52,345 nucleotides of DNA from JBBQRS01 sp038214535 (GTDB lineage: Bacteria; Chloroflexota; Anaerolineae; CG2-30-64-16), in assembly GCA_038214535.1 (NCBI GenBank), contig JBBQRS010000019.1, forward strand, positions 1 to 52,345, given 5' to 3'. The translations under genes were made by a program, and so were the position numbers. The notes under the pieces are model-generated. The model saw nothing but the letters and a program-made list of their open reading frames with translations. It had not been told where the DNA came from and did no database searches. Positions 41,667-49,353 of the stretch are shown piece by piece (position 1 is the first letter of the stretch; each line of letters opens with the position of its first letter).

Positions 41667-42898
41667 ACGGCCAGCCCAACAGCGGCGCACGTCGCTATGC
41701 GCAGATCACCGGGTGGGGCATGTATGTGCCCGAGCGGGTGGTGACCAACGACGACATCTCCCAAATCGTAGATACGAATGACGAGTGGATTCGTTCGATG
41801 ACGGGCATCCGCGAGCGGCGCATTGTCGCCGACGCTCGTGATACGACGGCCACGCTGGCGGTGCGCGCGGCCCGGTCGGCGCTGAGGGTGGCCGGCGTCA
41901 GTCCAGCGCAACTCGGGTTGATTATCGTCGCGACCGTGACGCCGGAGGGGCTGTTCCCTTCGACCGCTTCGCTGGTGCAGGATGCGCTGGGCGCGGCGCA
42001 CGCGGGAGCCTTCGATCTCAGCGCGGGGTGTTCGGGTTTTGTCTACGCGTTGAGCCTGGCGAACGATACGGTGCGTTCGGGCAGCGCCGATCACGTGTTG
42101 GTAATCGGCTCGGAGACGCTCTCGCGGATCACGGATTGGTCGGACCGCAATACGTGCATCCTGTTCGGAGACGGCGCGGGCGCGGTGGTGCTCAGCGTGT
42201 GCAACGAGGAATGCGGCGTGATGGCGTCTGTGCTGGGCAGCGACGGGTCGGGCGGTGACCTGTTGACCGTACCGGCGGGCGGCAGCCGATGTCCCCCGAC
42301 GTTGGAGACGGTGCGCAACGGCGATCATTTCATCAAGATGAACGGCCGCGAGGTGTTTCGCTTTGCGACGACGATAGTGCCGAAGGCCACGGAAATGGTG
42401 GTGCAAAAGGCGGGGTGGCAAATGGCGGACGTCGCGCAGATCGTGCCGCACCAGGCAAACTTGCGGATCATCGAGTCATCGGCGAAGCGGTTGGGACTGC
42501 CCGAAGAGAAGTTCTTCATCAACCTGGACCGCTACGGGAACACGTCGGCAGCGTCCATCCCGATTGCGCTGTGCGAGGCGATCCAGCAGGGGCGGGTTCG
42601 CCCGGCGGATAAGCTGGTACTGGTGGGGTTTGGCGCGGGGTTAACGTGGGCGGCGGTGGCGCTCAAGTGGGGCGCGCCGACGCCGATTAAGCAGCCGCCC
42701 TGGTACCGGCGGTGGTACGCTTCGATTCAGTTCGAGTGGGCGCGCGTCCGTTCGGCCTTCTTGCGCACCCGGCGGCGCGCAAAGAACTGGCTGATGGGGC
42801 CGGTTCCCACCGAGGGGCAACGGGGTCTGTTGCGCGGGCGAACTGATTCGCCCGGCGAACCGACGGATGCAAAGCCTGATGATAAATCGGGGACCTAA
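41663..42898 (+). CDS. fabH: 3-oxoacyl-ACP synthase III (KAS III) with basic C-terminal extension
   Basis: A 411-residue protein. The first ~340 residues are a normal FabH with the Cys-His-Asn triad: Cys123 in AGCSGFVYAL, His263 in VPHQANLRII and Asn293 in YGNTSAAS. It condenses acetyl-CoA (or another acyl-CoA) with malonyl-ACP to start chains. About 70 extra residues follow the usual GFGAGLTWAA end. They are rich in Arg, Lys and Trp (PPWYRRWYASIQFEWARVR) and end in a Pro/Asp/Lys-rich tail. Such a tail could contact membrane or a partner; this is inference. The gene overlaps fabF at its start and the convergent HIT gene by four bases at its end. Confidence 0.9.
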   Translation: MNGQPNSGARRYAQITGWGMYVPERVVTNDDISQIVDTNDEWIRSMTGIRERRIVADARDTTATLAVRAARSALRVAGVSPAQLGLIIVATVTPEGLFPSTASLVQDALGAAHAGAFDLSAGCSGFVYALSLANDTVRSGSADHVLVIGSETLSRITDWSDRNTCILFGDGAGAVVLSVCNEECGVMASVLGSDGSGGDLLTVPAGGSRCPPTLETVRNGDHFIKMNGREVFRFATTIVPKATEMVVQKAGWQMADVAQIVPHQANLRIIESSAKRLGLPEEKFFINLDRYGNTSAASIPIALCEAIQQGRVRPADKLVLVGFGAGLTWAAVALKWGAPTPIKQPPWYRRWYASIQFEWARVRSAFLRTRRRAKNWLMGPVPTEGQRGLLRGRTDSPGEPTDAKPDDKSGT

Positions 42899-43329
42899 CC
42901 TCGCATGGCGGCCCGGATGGTTGCGGCCATTGCGTCGAGTTCAGATTTCGGGGCGAGATCGTTGCTCCATGACAGGTGAATCCGGTCGCGGTCGCCGGCA
43001 TAGCGCGCGATGATGTGGATGTGGAAGTGCAAGACAGACTGCTGGCCCGCACGCTCGTTGGCCTGGAAGAGATCGAGGCCGTCGGGTTGCAGCGCGCGTT
43101 TTACGGCCTTTGCCATACCCAAAGTCAGGTCGAATACGGCTGCGCCGGTTTCCGCGTCGAGATCATAGATATTTTCGATATGGGCGCGGGGAATCACCAG
43201 GACGTGGCCCGGCGTCGGTTGGTTGAGGTCCATGAAAGCTACAGCATATTCGGTTTCAGCCACGAGGCTGGCCGGGATTTCGCCGCGTAGGATGCGACAG
43301 AAAGCACAGTCTTGGGTCAGATGTTCCAC
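42895..43329 (-). CDS. HIT-family nucleotide hydrolase (Hint-like)
   Basis: A 144-residue HIT protein. The histidine triad HFHIHII gives His101, His103 and His105, and CAFCRILRGEIPASLVAE at the N-terminus carries the Cys pair common in Hint-type members. Family members hydrolyse nucleoside phosphoramidates or dinucleotide polyphosphates; the exact substrate is not shown. The start is GTG 43329 behind GGAGAGGA; a longer frame reaching 43734 runs through repeat C and pgi and is rejected. Its stop overlaps the fabH stop tail to tail. Confidence 0.9.
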   Translation of the reverse strand: MEHLTQDCAFCRILRGEIPASLVAETEYAVAFMDLNQPTPGHVLVIPRAHIENIYDLDAETGAAVFDLTLGMAKAVKRALQPDGLDLFQANERAGQQSVLHFHIHIIARYAGDRDRIHLSWSNDLAPKSELDAMAATIRAAMRG

Positions 43330-43356
43330 GTCCTCGTTTTCCTCTCCGATGCTCCA

Positions 43357-43438
43357 CCCGCGGAATGCGCATCTGAGGATGCGCACTCCGCGGGTGATGT
43401 GTGGGCCCGGCGCATCTGAGGATGCGCACTCCGCCGGG
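43357..43438. repeat. Interspersed repeat C: two adjacent hairpins sharing one core
   Basis: Two copies of GCGCATCTGAGGATGCGCAC, 43367-43386 and 43410-43429, each lie in an inverted repeat. The first is CCCGCGGA...TCCGCGGG (43357-43394) and the second CCCGGC...GCCGGG (43406-43438). They fill the gap between the HIT gene and pgi (43330-43477). The flanking stems differ while the core is the same. Confidence 0.75.
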
Positions 43439-43477
43439 TAAGTGGCGTAAGATGGGGCGGCGCAACGCGCTCCGGCG

Positions 43478-44908
43478 CTAGATTTCGTAGCGCGCTTTGC
43501 GGCGACCTTGCAAGCCTTCAATTTCTGCCCGTTGCGACTCGTAGCCGGGCCGGCCGAGCAACGCGTAGGCGCGTACTTTCCCCGCTTCGACGCCGGGCTG
43601 ATCGAACGCGTTGATGTTGTAGAGCTCCCCGCTGATTGCCGTGGCGACCTCGAAGAGATAGATGAGCTGGCCCAGGGTGAACGCGCTGACTTCGGGCAGG
43701 CGGAAGGCGGCGTTGGGCCGGGCGGCGGCGGCAAGGGCGAGCGCCGTGCCTTCGGCCTCGGCTGCCATCAACTCGTTGAACGTGTGACCGCCCAGGTAAT
43801 CCACCGCGCCGACCCCGGTCTCCCATGACGGGATTGTGAGGGTCTGCTCGAAGCGATCTACCGTGATGAAGGTGAATATCTTGTCGCGCGGGCCGGCCGC
43901 GTAGAGCTGGACCTGGGAGTGTTGATCGGTCGCGCCGAGCGCCTTGATGGGGGTCGGCCCGACGTTGACGACTTGCCCCGCCCGGTCTTCCGCTTTCCCC
44001 AGGCTCTCGGCCCAGAGTTGGGCGTACCAGTCTGACATGGTGCGCAGCCCCTGATGATAAGGCATCATCACGCTCATCGGTTTGCCATCCTGATAGGCCA
44101 GGAATTGCGTCAGGGCATACATCATGGCAGCGTTCTGCCATAGGAACGGCGTCTGGCTGAGGCGGTCGGCATAGGCCGCGCCGGCCAGCAGCTCGCGGAT
44201 GTCAATACCTACGACTGCGGCGGCCAGCAAGCCCACCGGGCTGAGGACGGAGAAGCGCCCGCCGACGCCATCGGGGACGATGAAGGCCTGATAATCTTCC
44301 GCGTTCACCAGTTGGCGCATCGCGCCTTTGTCGGCGTCGGTCGTGGCAACGACGTTGCGTGCATAGCGCTCCGGTCCCAGTTTGTCTATGAGCTGTTGGC
44401 GCGCCCAAAGGAATTGCGACATCGTCTCCGCCGTGTCGCCCGATTTGGTGATGACGTTGAAGCAAGTTTCCGCCGGGTCAATCACGTCAAGCAGCGAGGT
44501 AAGCCAATCGGGATCAATGTTGTCGAGCACATAGAGCCGCGGGCTGGGGCGGGTCGCATCGGGCAACTGGTTGTGATAGGGGTGCAACAGGGCGGTTTGC
44601 AGGGCGATGGTGCCCAGGGCTGACCCGCCGATACCCAGCACGACGAAATTCTTGAAGGATTCGCGGATGGGCTTTGCCGCTGCGAGAATGCCGTCTACGT
44701 TCTGATAGGGAAGCTCCATCCACCGCAGACCGCCAGCCTTGCGTTGTGTCAGTACAGCCGCCAGGGCCGCTTGAACGGCGCTCGCATGCTGATCGAGTTG
44801 CGTTACGGTGAAGCCCTCCGCTTCGCCGAGCGCCTCTGCCATGAGATTGTTGAAGTTGAACCGGATGCGATGGGCTATTTGCCAGGCCGAGTCAGTATAG
44901 TGGGTCAT
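43478..44908 (-). CDS. pgi: Glucose-6-phosphate isomerase
   Basis: A 476-residue isomerase interconverting glucose 6-phosphate and fructose 6-phosphate. VVLGIGGSALGTIALQTALL opens the SIS-type sugar-binding core and FNVITKSGDTAETMSQF is the phosphate-binding loop. GGRFSVLSPVGLLAAAVVG matches the Pgi signature, and an Ala-rich catalytic C-terminus follows. Length is that of the shorter bacterial type. A GGGAGGA site precedes ATG 44908 and a good promoter lies upstream. It is not in the pentose phosphate operon but feeds it. Confidence 0.93.
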   Translation of the reverse strand: MTHYTDSAWQIAHRIRFNFNNLMAEALGEAEGFTVTQLDQHASAVQAALAAVLTQRKAGGLRWMELPYQNVDGILAAAKPIRESFKNFVVLGIGGSALGTIALQTALLHPYHNQLPDATRPSPRLYVLDNIDPDWLTSLLDVIDPAETCFNVITKSGDTAETMSQFLWARQQLIDKLGPERYARNVVATTDADKGAMRQLVNAEDYQAFIVPDGVGGRFSVLSPVGLLAAAVVGIDIRELLAGAAYADRLSQTPFLWQNAAMMYALTQFLAYQDGKPMSVMMPYHQGLRTMSDWYAQLWAESLGKAEDRAGQVVNVGPTPIKALGATDQHSQVQLYAAGPRDKIFTFITVDRFEQTLTIPSWETGVGAVDYLGGHTFNELMAAEAEGTALALAAAARPNAAFRLPEVSAFTLGQLIYLFEVATAISGELYNINAFDQPGVEAGKVRAYALLGRPGYESQRAEIEGLQGRRKARYEI

Positions 44909-44936
44909 GTGTCCTCCCGTAGTTGGTTTCGGCGGT

Positions 44937-44966
44937 ACTATAGCATAAGCTGACCACGGTTAACAA
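44937..44966 (-). promoter_or_regulatory. Promoter of pgi
   Basis: On the - strand TTGTTA (44966-44961) and TATAGT (44942-44937) are 18 bases apart, 28 bases before the pgi ATG. The gap 44909-45059 carries this and a divergent promoter. Confidence 0.55.
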
Positions 44967-45008
44967 TTGGCGTCAGCGCGATGGTGGCCGTGCCTATCGC
45001 GCCAACCT

Positions 45009-45037
45009 TTGGCCTGAGGCGCGGGGCCGCTTATAAT
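45009..45037 (+). promoter_or_regulatory. Promoter of the solute-binding lipoprotein gene
   Basis: TTGGCC at 45009-45014 and a perfect TATAAT at 45032-45037 have the ideal 17-base spacing. The -10 overlaps an in-frame ATG at 45036, so the real start must be the later ATG at 45060. Confidence 0.7.
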
Positions 45038-45059
45038 GACGTCAGGAGGGCGACCACGC

Positions 45060-46418
45060 ATGAATCAAAAGCGGATACTTCAAGCCCGAATGATGCGACG
45101 ACCGACCATATTGCTGGTGCTCATACTGGCGCTGGTGTTGATGACAGCCTGCGCGCCGGCAACTGCGCCCGGCAGTGAGTCGAGTTCTGGCGCAACGTCG
45201 AACGCGGCATCGGTACAGCCGAACGCGGATACGCCGGTTGCTCCGGTCGCAACGCCGCTCAGCGGCCCGCTTGTGTTGACTCTGTGGACGCCGGATTTCA
45301 TGAGCACCGATCCGGCGCAACCGGGTGGTGCTTTGCTTGCTGAGACGCTCGCCGGGTTCGCGGCGGCGCGCACGGAACCGCTGCGCGTGGTCACACAGAC
45401 CAGGTCGCGTTATGGCAAAGGCGGTTTGCTGGATTATCTGCGCACTGCACAACCTGTCGCTCCTGGTATCTTGCCGGACGTCATCGCGCTCGACGCGGCG
45501 GAACTGGAAGTGGCGGTCGCTGCCGGCGCAGTACGCCCCCTCGATGGGCTGATTGCCCCCGAATTGCTCGCCGGGCTATATCCTGCGGCGCGCGCATTGG
45601 GGCGGATCGGCGGACAACAATACGCCATCCCGTTTGTGCTCGATATCGAACATGTCGTGTATGACCCTGTTGTGACATCGAACCCGCCGGAGACCTGGAC
45701 CGGGCTGCTGACCGGAAACACCCGATACTTATTTCCCTTTTCCATCCCCGCGGTGCGCACCGGCCCTGCGGCGGGCGTGCCTCCGACGCTGTTGAGCCAT
45801 TACCTGGGGGCCGGGTATGTGCTGGATTTCGAGACGCGTCGGTTGGAACTCAATTCGGAGCCGATGTTGCGGATGTTGAGTTTTTACGACAGCGCGACCG
45901 AGCAAGGTCAGCTTGACGAGCGTCCGGAGGATCTGATCGGGTTGGAGCGCACGTGGCAGTTCTATGAAGCGAACACCGACGCCATCGTTCAGACCTCGGC
46001 GCGTCAATACCTGGCAGAACGGGCCCAACATCCAGAACTGAGCGTTGCCCCTGCACCGGGCTGGTCGAATCCGTCGCCGCCGATTGCTTCGGGCTGGGTG
46101 CTGGCAATTGTGACGCCCGACCCCGAACGCCAGCAACGCGCCGCGGAGTTGCTGACCTGGCTGATGACCCCGGAGCGCAACGGCCGGTGGGCGGCCGCGG
46201 CCGGCTGGCTTCCGGTGTTCCCGGAGGGCTGGGGCTATTGGGAAGACAACCCCCAGACGGCGTTTCTGGACGGACAACTAAAAGCCGCCGCCCCGCTGCC
46301 CGTGGGTGCAGAATCGGCAGCCGCGGCGTTGGCGCTGCAACAGGCTGCGTTATCGGTTGTGCGCGAGGATGTCTCGCCGGTGGACGCCGCGCAACAAGCA
46401 TTGAGTGCGGTCCAATAG
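45060..46418 (+). CDS. Extracellular solute-binding lipoprotein (ABC-type, sugar-like)
   Basis: A 452-residue predicted lipoprotein with lipobox MTAC and Cys31, then a Ser/Ala/Thr linker. The mature part resembles family 1 (sugar/oligosaccharide) solute-binding proteins: LVLTLWTPDF at the start, DVIALDAAEL, AIPFVLDIEHVVYDP, and a C-terminal GWVLAIVTPDPERQQRAAEL followed by LTWLMTPE. It has no adjacent permease or ATPase genes, so it is an orphan here. CAGGAGG precedes ATG 45060. The stop is 10 bases before the glycerate kinase start, so the two are likely one unit. Confidence 0.8.
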   Translation: MNQKRILQARMMRRPTILLVLILALVLMTACAPATAPGSESSSGATSNAASVQPNADTPVAPVATPLSGPLVLTLWTPDFMSTDPAQPGGALLAETLAGFAAARTEPLRVVTQTRSRYGKGGLLDYLRTAQPVAPGILPDVIALDAAELEVAVAAGAVRPLDGLIAPELLAGLYPAARALGRIGGQQYAIPFVLDIEHVVYDPVVTSNPPETWTGLLTGNTRYLFPFSIPAVRTGPAAGVPPTLLSHYLGAGYVLDFETRRLELNSEPMLRMLSFYDSATEQGQLDERPEDLIGLERTWQFYEANTDAIVQTSARQYLAERAQHPELSVAPAPGWSNPSPPIASGWVLAIVTPDPERQQRAAELLTWLMTPERNGRWAAAAGWLPVFPEGWGYWEDNPQTAFLDGQLKAAAPLPVGAESAAAALALQQAALSVVREDVSPVDAAQQALSAVQ

Positions 46419-46428
46419 GCGCGCTGTG

Positions 46429-47874
46429 ATGACGCATTCGGCCGGCCTGAGAGAGCCTCTGGTGCAGATCATGGGCGCGGCGTTGCGCGCGGTGGATCCC
46501 GCCGCGGCTGTGCGACGCGCTGTGTCGCTGGAAGGGGATACGTTAAGGGTTGGAACCGCCGTCTATTGCCTGCCGGAGATTGACCGCGTTTTGGTCGTCG
46601 GCGCAGGGAAGGCGGGCGCGCCGATGTCCGCCGCCTTGTGCGAGATTCTGGGCGACCGCATTAGCGCGGGCATAGTCAATGTGAAATATGGGCATACGGC
46701 CCCGGCGGCGAACCCGGTGGTGGCGCTGGGGTCGCCGGCCGCGCTCCCCCTCACCCCGGCCCAAACCCTCACCCCGGCCCTCTCCCTCTGGGAGAGGGAG
46801 AAGAAAGGGAGGATTGAGTTGATTGAGGCGGGGCATCCGGTACCGGATGCGGCGGGGATGGTGGGCGCGGAGGGGATTGCGGCGCTGCTGCAGACGGCGG
46901 GCGAGCGCGATCTGGTGATTGTGTTGTTGTCGGGAGGTGGTTCGGCTTTGTTGCCGTCGCCAGTAAAGGGCGTGACGCTGGACGAGTATCAGGTGTTGAA
47001 CGGCCTGTTGCTGCGGAGCGGGGCAGATATCACGGAGATCAACACCGTGCGCAAGCATTGCTCGCAGTTGCAGGGCGGGCAGATGGCGCGGCTTGCTGCG
47101 CCTGCCCGCCAGGTCGCCTTGATTCTTTCGGATGTCGTGGGCAGCCCTCTGGATGTGATCGCTTCCGGCCCTACGGTGGCCGACCCCACGACCTATGCCG
47201 ATGCGCTCGCCATGCTTGATCGGTTTGAGGTCACAGATCAGACGCCGCCGGCCCTGTTGGCTCACCTCAGGCGCGGGGCCGCCGGGCAGGCGACGGAGAC
47301 GCCGAAGCCGGGGGATCCGATCTTCGAGCGCGTTGCCAACGTGGTCATCGGGGATAATGCGAGCGCGTGCCGCGCGGCGGTGGCAGAGGCGGAGGCGCTG
47401 GGGTTTGAGGGCGTCTTCCTGACCACGTTTTGCCGGGGTGAGGCGCGCGAAGTCGGCAAGGTCGTTGCGGGGTTGGCGCTGGGCATCGCCCACGAACAAT
47501 CGGGGTGGCGGCCGCCGATCTGTTTGGTGATGGGCGGCGAGACCACAGTGACGGTGCGGGGCGGTGGATTGGGCGGGCGCAACCAGGAGTTGGCCCTGTC
47601 GGCGGCGCTGACATTGGATGCGGGGCAAGCGCTGCCGGATGTGGAGATCATGGTCGCCAGCCTGGCGACGGATGGCACCGATGGCCCGACTGACGCGGCC
47701 GGCGGCGTTGCGACGTCTGATAGTATCGCGCACGGGCGGGCGCTGGGGCTTGACGCGTACGCGGCGTTGGCGGCGAATGACAGCTTACCCTATTTAGACG
47801 CGCTGGGTGATTTGATTTTGACCGGCCCGACGGGGACCAACGTGAACGATGTGCTCTTCGTGTTGGTGCGGTGA
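46429..47874 (+). CDS. Glycerate 2-kinase (GckA/MOFRL type) with repeat-derived insert
   Basis: A 481-residue kinase converting glycerate to 2-phosphoglycerate. The N-terminal DUF4147-like part has VLVVGAGKAGAPMS, IEAGHPVPDAAG and VLLSGGGSALLPSP; the MOFRL C-terminal part has LVMGGETTVTVRGGGLGGRN and ATDGTDGPTDAAGG. All the usual motifs are intact. Residues about 106-128, between VKYGHTAPA and IEAGHP, are encoded by a palindromic repeat and form an extra Leu/Thr/Pro-rich then charged segment. This makes the protein longer than the usual 410-450. The start is ATG 46429 (GTG 46426 is possible). It follows the solute-binding lipoprotein gene closely. Confidence 0.9.
   Translation: MTHSAGLREPLVQIMGAALRAVDPAAAVRRAVSLEGDTLRVGTAVYCLPEIDRVLVVGAGKAGAPMSAALCEILGDRISAGIVNVKYGHTAPAANPVVALGSPAALPLTPAQTLTPALSLWEREKKGRIELIEAGHPVPDAAGMVGAEGIAALLQTAGERDLVIVLLSGGGSALLPSPVKGVTLDEYQVLNGLLLRSGADITEINTVRKHCSQLQGGQMARLAAPARQVALILSDVVGSPLDVIASGPTVADPTTYADALAMLDRFEVTDQTPPALLAHLRRGAAGQATETPKPGDPIFERVANVVIGDNASACRAAVAEAEALGFEGVFLTTFCRGEAREVGKVVAGLALGIAHEQSGWRPPICLVMGGETTVTVRGGGLGGRNQELALSAALTLDAGQALPDVEIMVASLATDGTDGPTDAAGGVATSDSIAHGRALGLDAYAALAANDSLPYLDALGDLILTGPTGTNVNDVLFVLVR
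46745..46812 (+). repeat. Interspersed repeat D inside the glycerate kinase gene
   Basis: CCCTCACCCCGGCCC occurs twice in tandem (46748-46762 and 46766-46780) and is followed by the perfect hairpin CCCTCTCCC/GGGAGAGGG (46778-46786 with 46790-46798). This layout is that of common intergenic palindromic elements. It contains no in-frame stop in the kinase frame. Confidence 0.75.
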
Positions 47875-47910
47875 GAGTGTTGGAAAATTTATTCCGGCAT
47901 TCGCACGATC

Positions 47911-48045
47911 GTCATGCTGAGCGGGTTGACATTGCGAAATCCATCACGGCGAGACGTCAGCGAAGCATCTCGATCACGCCACCGGAGATGCTTCGCTGGC
48001 GTCTCGCCGTGACGAAAGTTGATTGGTAAACCCGCTCAGCATGAC
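47911..48045. repeat. Repeat A, full inverted repeat (two arms of about 61 bases)
   Basis: The outer 17 bases (GTCATGCTGAGCGGGTT, 47911-47927) pair exactly with 48029-48045. The inner ~28 bases around CACGGCGAGACG.CAGCGAAGC pair with one mismatch, separated by a ~12-base centre. It could form a long hairpin. Single-arm relatives occur at 4143 and 21966. It lies in the intergenic gap 47875-48119 between glycerate kinase and rplL, convergent genes, with no open frame. Confidence 0.8.
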
Positions 48046-48063
48046 TTTGAATTTCCATAAGCG

Positions 48064-48095
48064 AACAGCCTGTCCTTTTGAGGGGACAGGCTGTT
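48064..48095 (-). terminator. Terminator of the ribosomal protein operon
   Basis: AACAGCCTGTCC (48064-48075) and GGACAGGCTGTT (48084-48095) form a perfect 12-bp stem with an 8-base loop, 24 bases after the rplL stop. The T-run behind it on the - strand is weak. Confidence 0.65.
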
Positions 48096-48119
48096 TGCTT
48101 AGCGCAACGGTTTGTTGCG

Positions 48120-48500
48120 TTATTTGACCTGTACGGTGGCGCCTTCGGCTTCGATCTTGGCCTTGGCGTCCGCCGCGGCGTCCTTGGAGACTGCCGTCAG
48201 AACGGGGGTCGGCGCGCTCTCGACCAGGTCCTTGGCTTCTTTGAGGCCCAGGTTGGTCAGGGTGCGGACGACCTTGATGACGTTGATTTTCTTCTCGCCA
48301 ACGTCCGTGAGGATCACGTCGAACTCGGTCTGCTCTTCGACGGCTTCGGCCGGGGCAGCCGCCCCACCGGCGGACATGCCTGCCATCATCATGGGTGCGG
48401 CCGCGCTGACACCGAACTTCTCTTCGAGCGCCTTCACGAGCTGAGACAGTTCCAGTACCGTCATCGTTTCGATGGCGGCGATTAATTCATCGTTAGTCAT
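48120..48500 (-). CDS. rplL: 50S ribosomal protein L7/L12
   Basis: A 126-residue stalk protein. The N-terminal dimer domain (ELIAAIETMTVLELSQLVKA) and Ala/Met/Gly hinge are followed by the C-terminal domain with EKTxF-like EEQTEFDVIL, KINVIKVVR and GLKEAKDLVESAP, which contacts elongation factors. A strong AAGGAGAAAT site precedes ATG 48500. It is last in the operon, after rplJ, whose protein anchors it. The gap 48501-48592 shows no clear element. Confidence 0.96.
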   Translation of the reverse strand: MTNDELIAAIETMTVLELSQLVKALEEKFGVSAAAPMMMAGMSAGGAAAPAEAVEEQTEFDVILTDVGEKKINVIKVVRTLTNLGLKEAKDLVESAPTPVLTAVSKDAAADAKAKIEAEGATVQVK

Positions 48501-48592
48501 TTCCTTATTTCTCCTTCTGATCTACGGATAAGAATTTTTAACTTAGTCCGGGCAGGCTTTTCCCACATGGGGTTTGCCCAGTAGGCCCAGCG

Positions 48593-49126
48593 TCAGACGG
48601 ACGGCTGCTCTAGCTGCCCCATCCGGCCGTTGAGCACGGTCATCAGACCGCGCATGGGGCCGGCCAACACGTTGACCAATCCGCTGATGGGCGACTGGAG
48701 CGCACCGACAACCTGCGCGCGCAGTTGGTCTTTGCTCGGCAACTCCGACAGGGCTTGCACCCCGGCTTCGTCGAAGAGGTCAGGGCCGACCATCGCGCCG
48801 CGTACCGTCAGGATCTTGGTGTCCTTGGCCCATTTGGTCAGCGTCTTCGCGGGCGGCGCCAGTTCGCCATAGACAAAGGTGACGGCCGTGGGGCCGGTCA
48901 GGAGCGACTCGGGCGCAGGCATCCCCACCTGCGTCATCGCGATCTCCATAAGGGTGTTTTTAGACACCATGAGTTCGCTATCGGCGGCGCGAAGTTCCCG
49001 ACGCAACGCTTCGAGTTGCTTCACAGTCAGGCCACGGTATTCTGTGACCAGCAAAGCCGAGCTACGGTTCAACATCTCCGCATATTCGGCCACGATGGCT
49101 TCTTTCTTCTCTCGAGAAATAGCCAA
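48593..49126 (-). CDS. rplJ: 50S ribosomal protein L10
   Basis: A 177-residue L10, which anchors L7/L12 dimers and, free, represses its own operon through the leader. It opens AISREKKEAIVAEYAEML and has LVTEYRGLTVKQLEALRREL and NTLMEIA. Homology begins at TTG 49126, spaced seven bases after a strong GGAAGGAGGT. No ATG fits there, and the only upstream in-frame ATGs lie in the leader RNA. A TTG start on a ribosomal protein gene may hold its translation down. Confidence 0.93.
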   Translation of the reverse strand: MAISREKKEAIVAEYAEMLNRSSALLVTEYRGLTVKQLEALRRELRAADSELMVSKNTLMEIAMTQVGMPAPESLLTGPTAVTFVYGELAPPAKTLTKWAKDTKILTVRGAMVGPDLFDEAGVQALSELPSKDQLRAQVVGALQSPISGLVNVLAGPMRGLMTVLNGRMGQLEQPSV

Positions 49127-49204
49127 ATTGATACCTCCTTCCCTAATCATCGGGCGGATGATGGGCCGCTGGCATGCGCCCATCATCGCGCCGTATTCAA
49201 CGCA

Positions 49205-49330
49205 CAAAAATGCCTCTGGGCCGAAGACAGACAGGCTCAGAGGCATGGTACTCTGGTGAGAGCATTCAAGCATCCGCCTCGGCAGGTTTATTAAGCCACT
49301 GGGGCCCCTGCTGTCTTCAGCGTTCGGTAT
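49205..49330 (-). promoter_or_regulatory. L10 leader with intrinsic attenuator
   Basis: The - strand reads AGACAGCAGGGGCC, then TTAATAAACCTGCCGAGGC, the kink-turn type L10-binding arm of the rplJ leader (Rfam L10_leader type). Downstream, ATGCCTCTG (49246-49238) pairs with CAGAGGCAT (49218-49210) followed by TTTTT at 49210-49206, a complete intrinsic terminator about 80 bases before rplJ. Free L10 binding would favour termination. The gap between rplA and rplJ (49127-49353) is taken up by this element. Confidence 0.85.
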
Positions 49331-49353
49331 TCGGTTGTCTGCGCGGCTGTCGC

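Noticed and set aside
43357..43438. CRISPR-like array
   Set aside because: Only two repeat units, each palindromic with no unique spacers of constant length, and no cas genes.
43330..43734. N-terminal extension of the HIT protein frame
   Set aside because: It is made of repeat C and antisense pgi; the GTG at 43329 has a good ribosome site and homology begins there.
47911..48045. Long inverted repeat as the terminator of glycerate kinase
   Set aside because: It is far longer than an intrinsic terminator, lacks a T-run and has relatives elsewhere, so I treat it as a repeat element.
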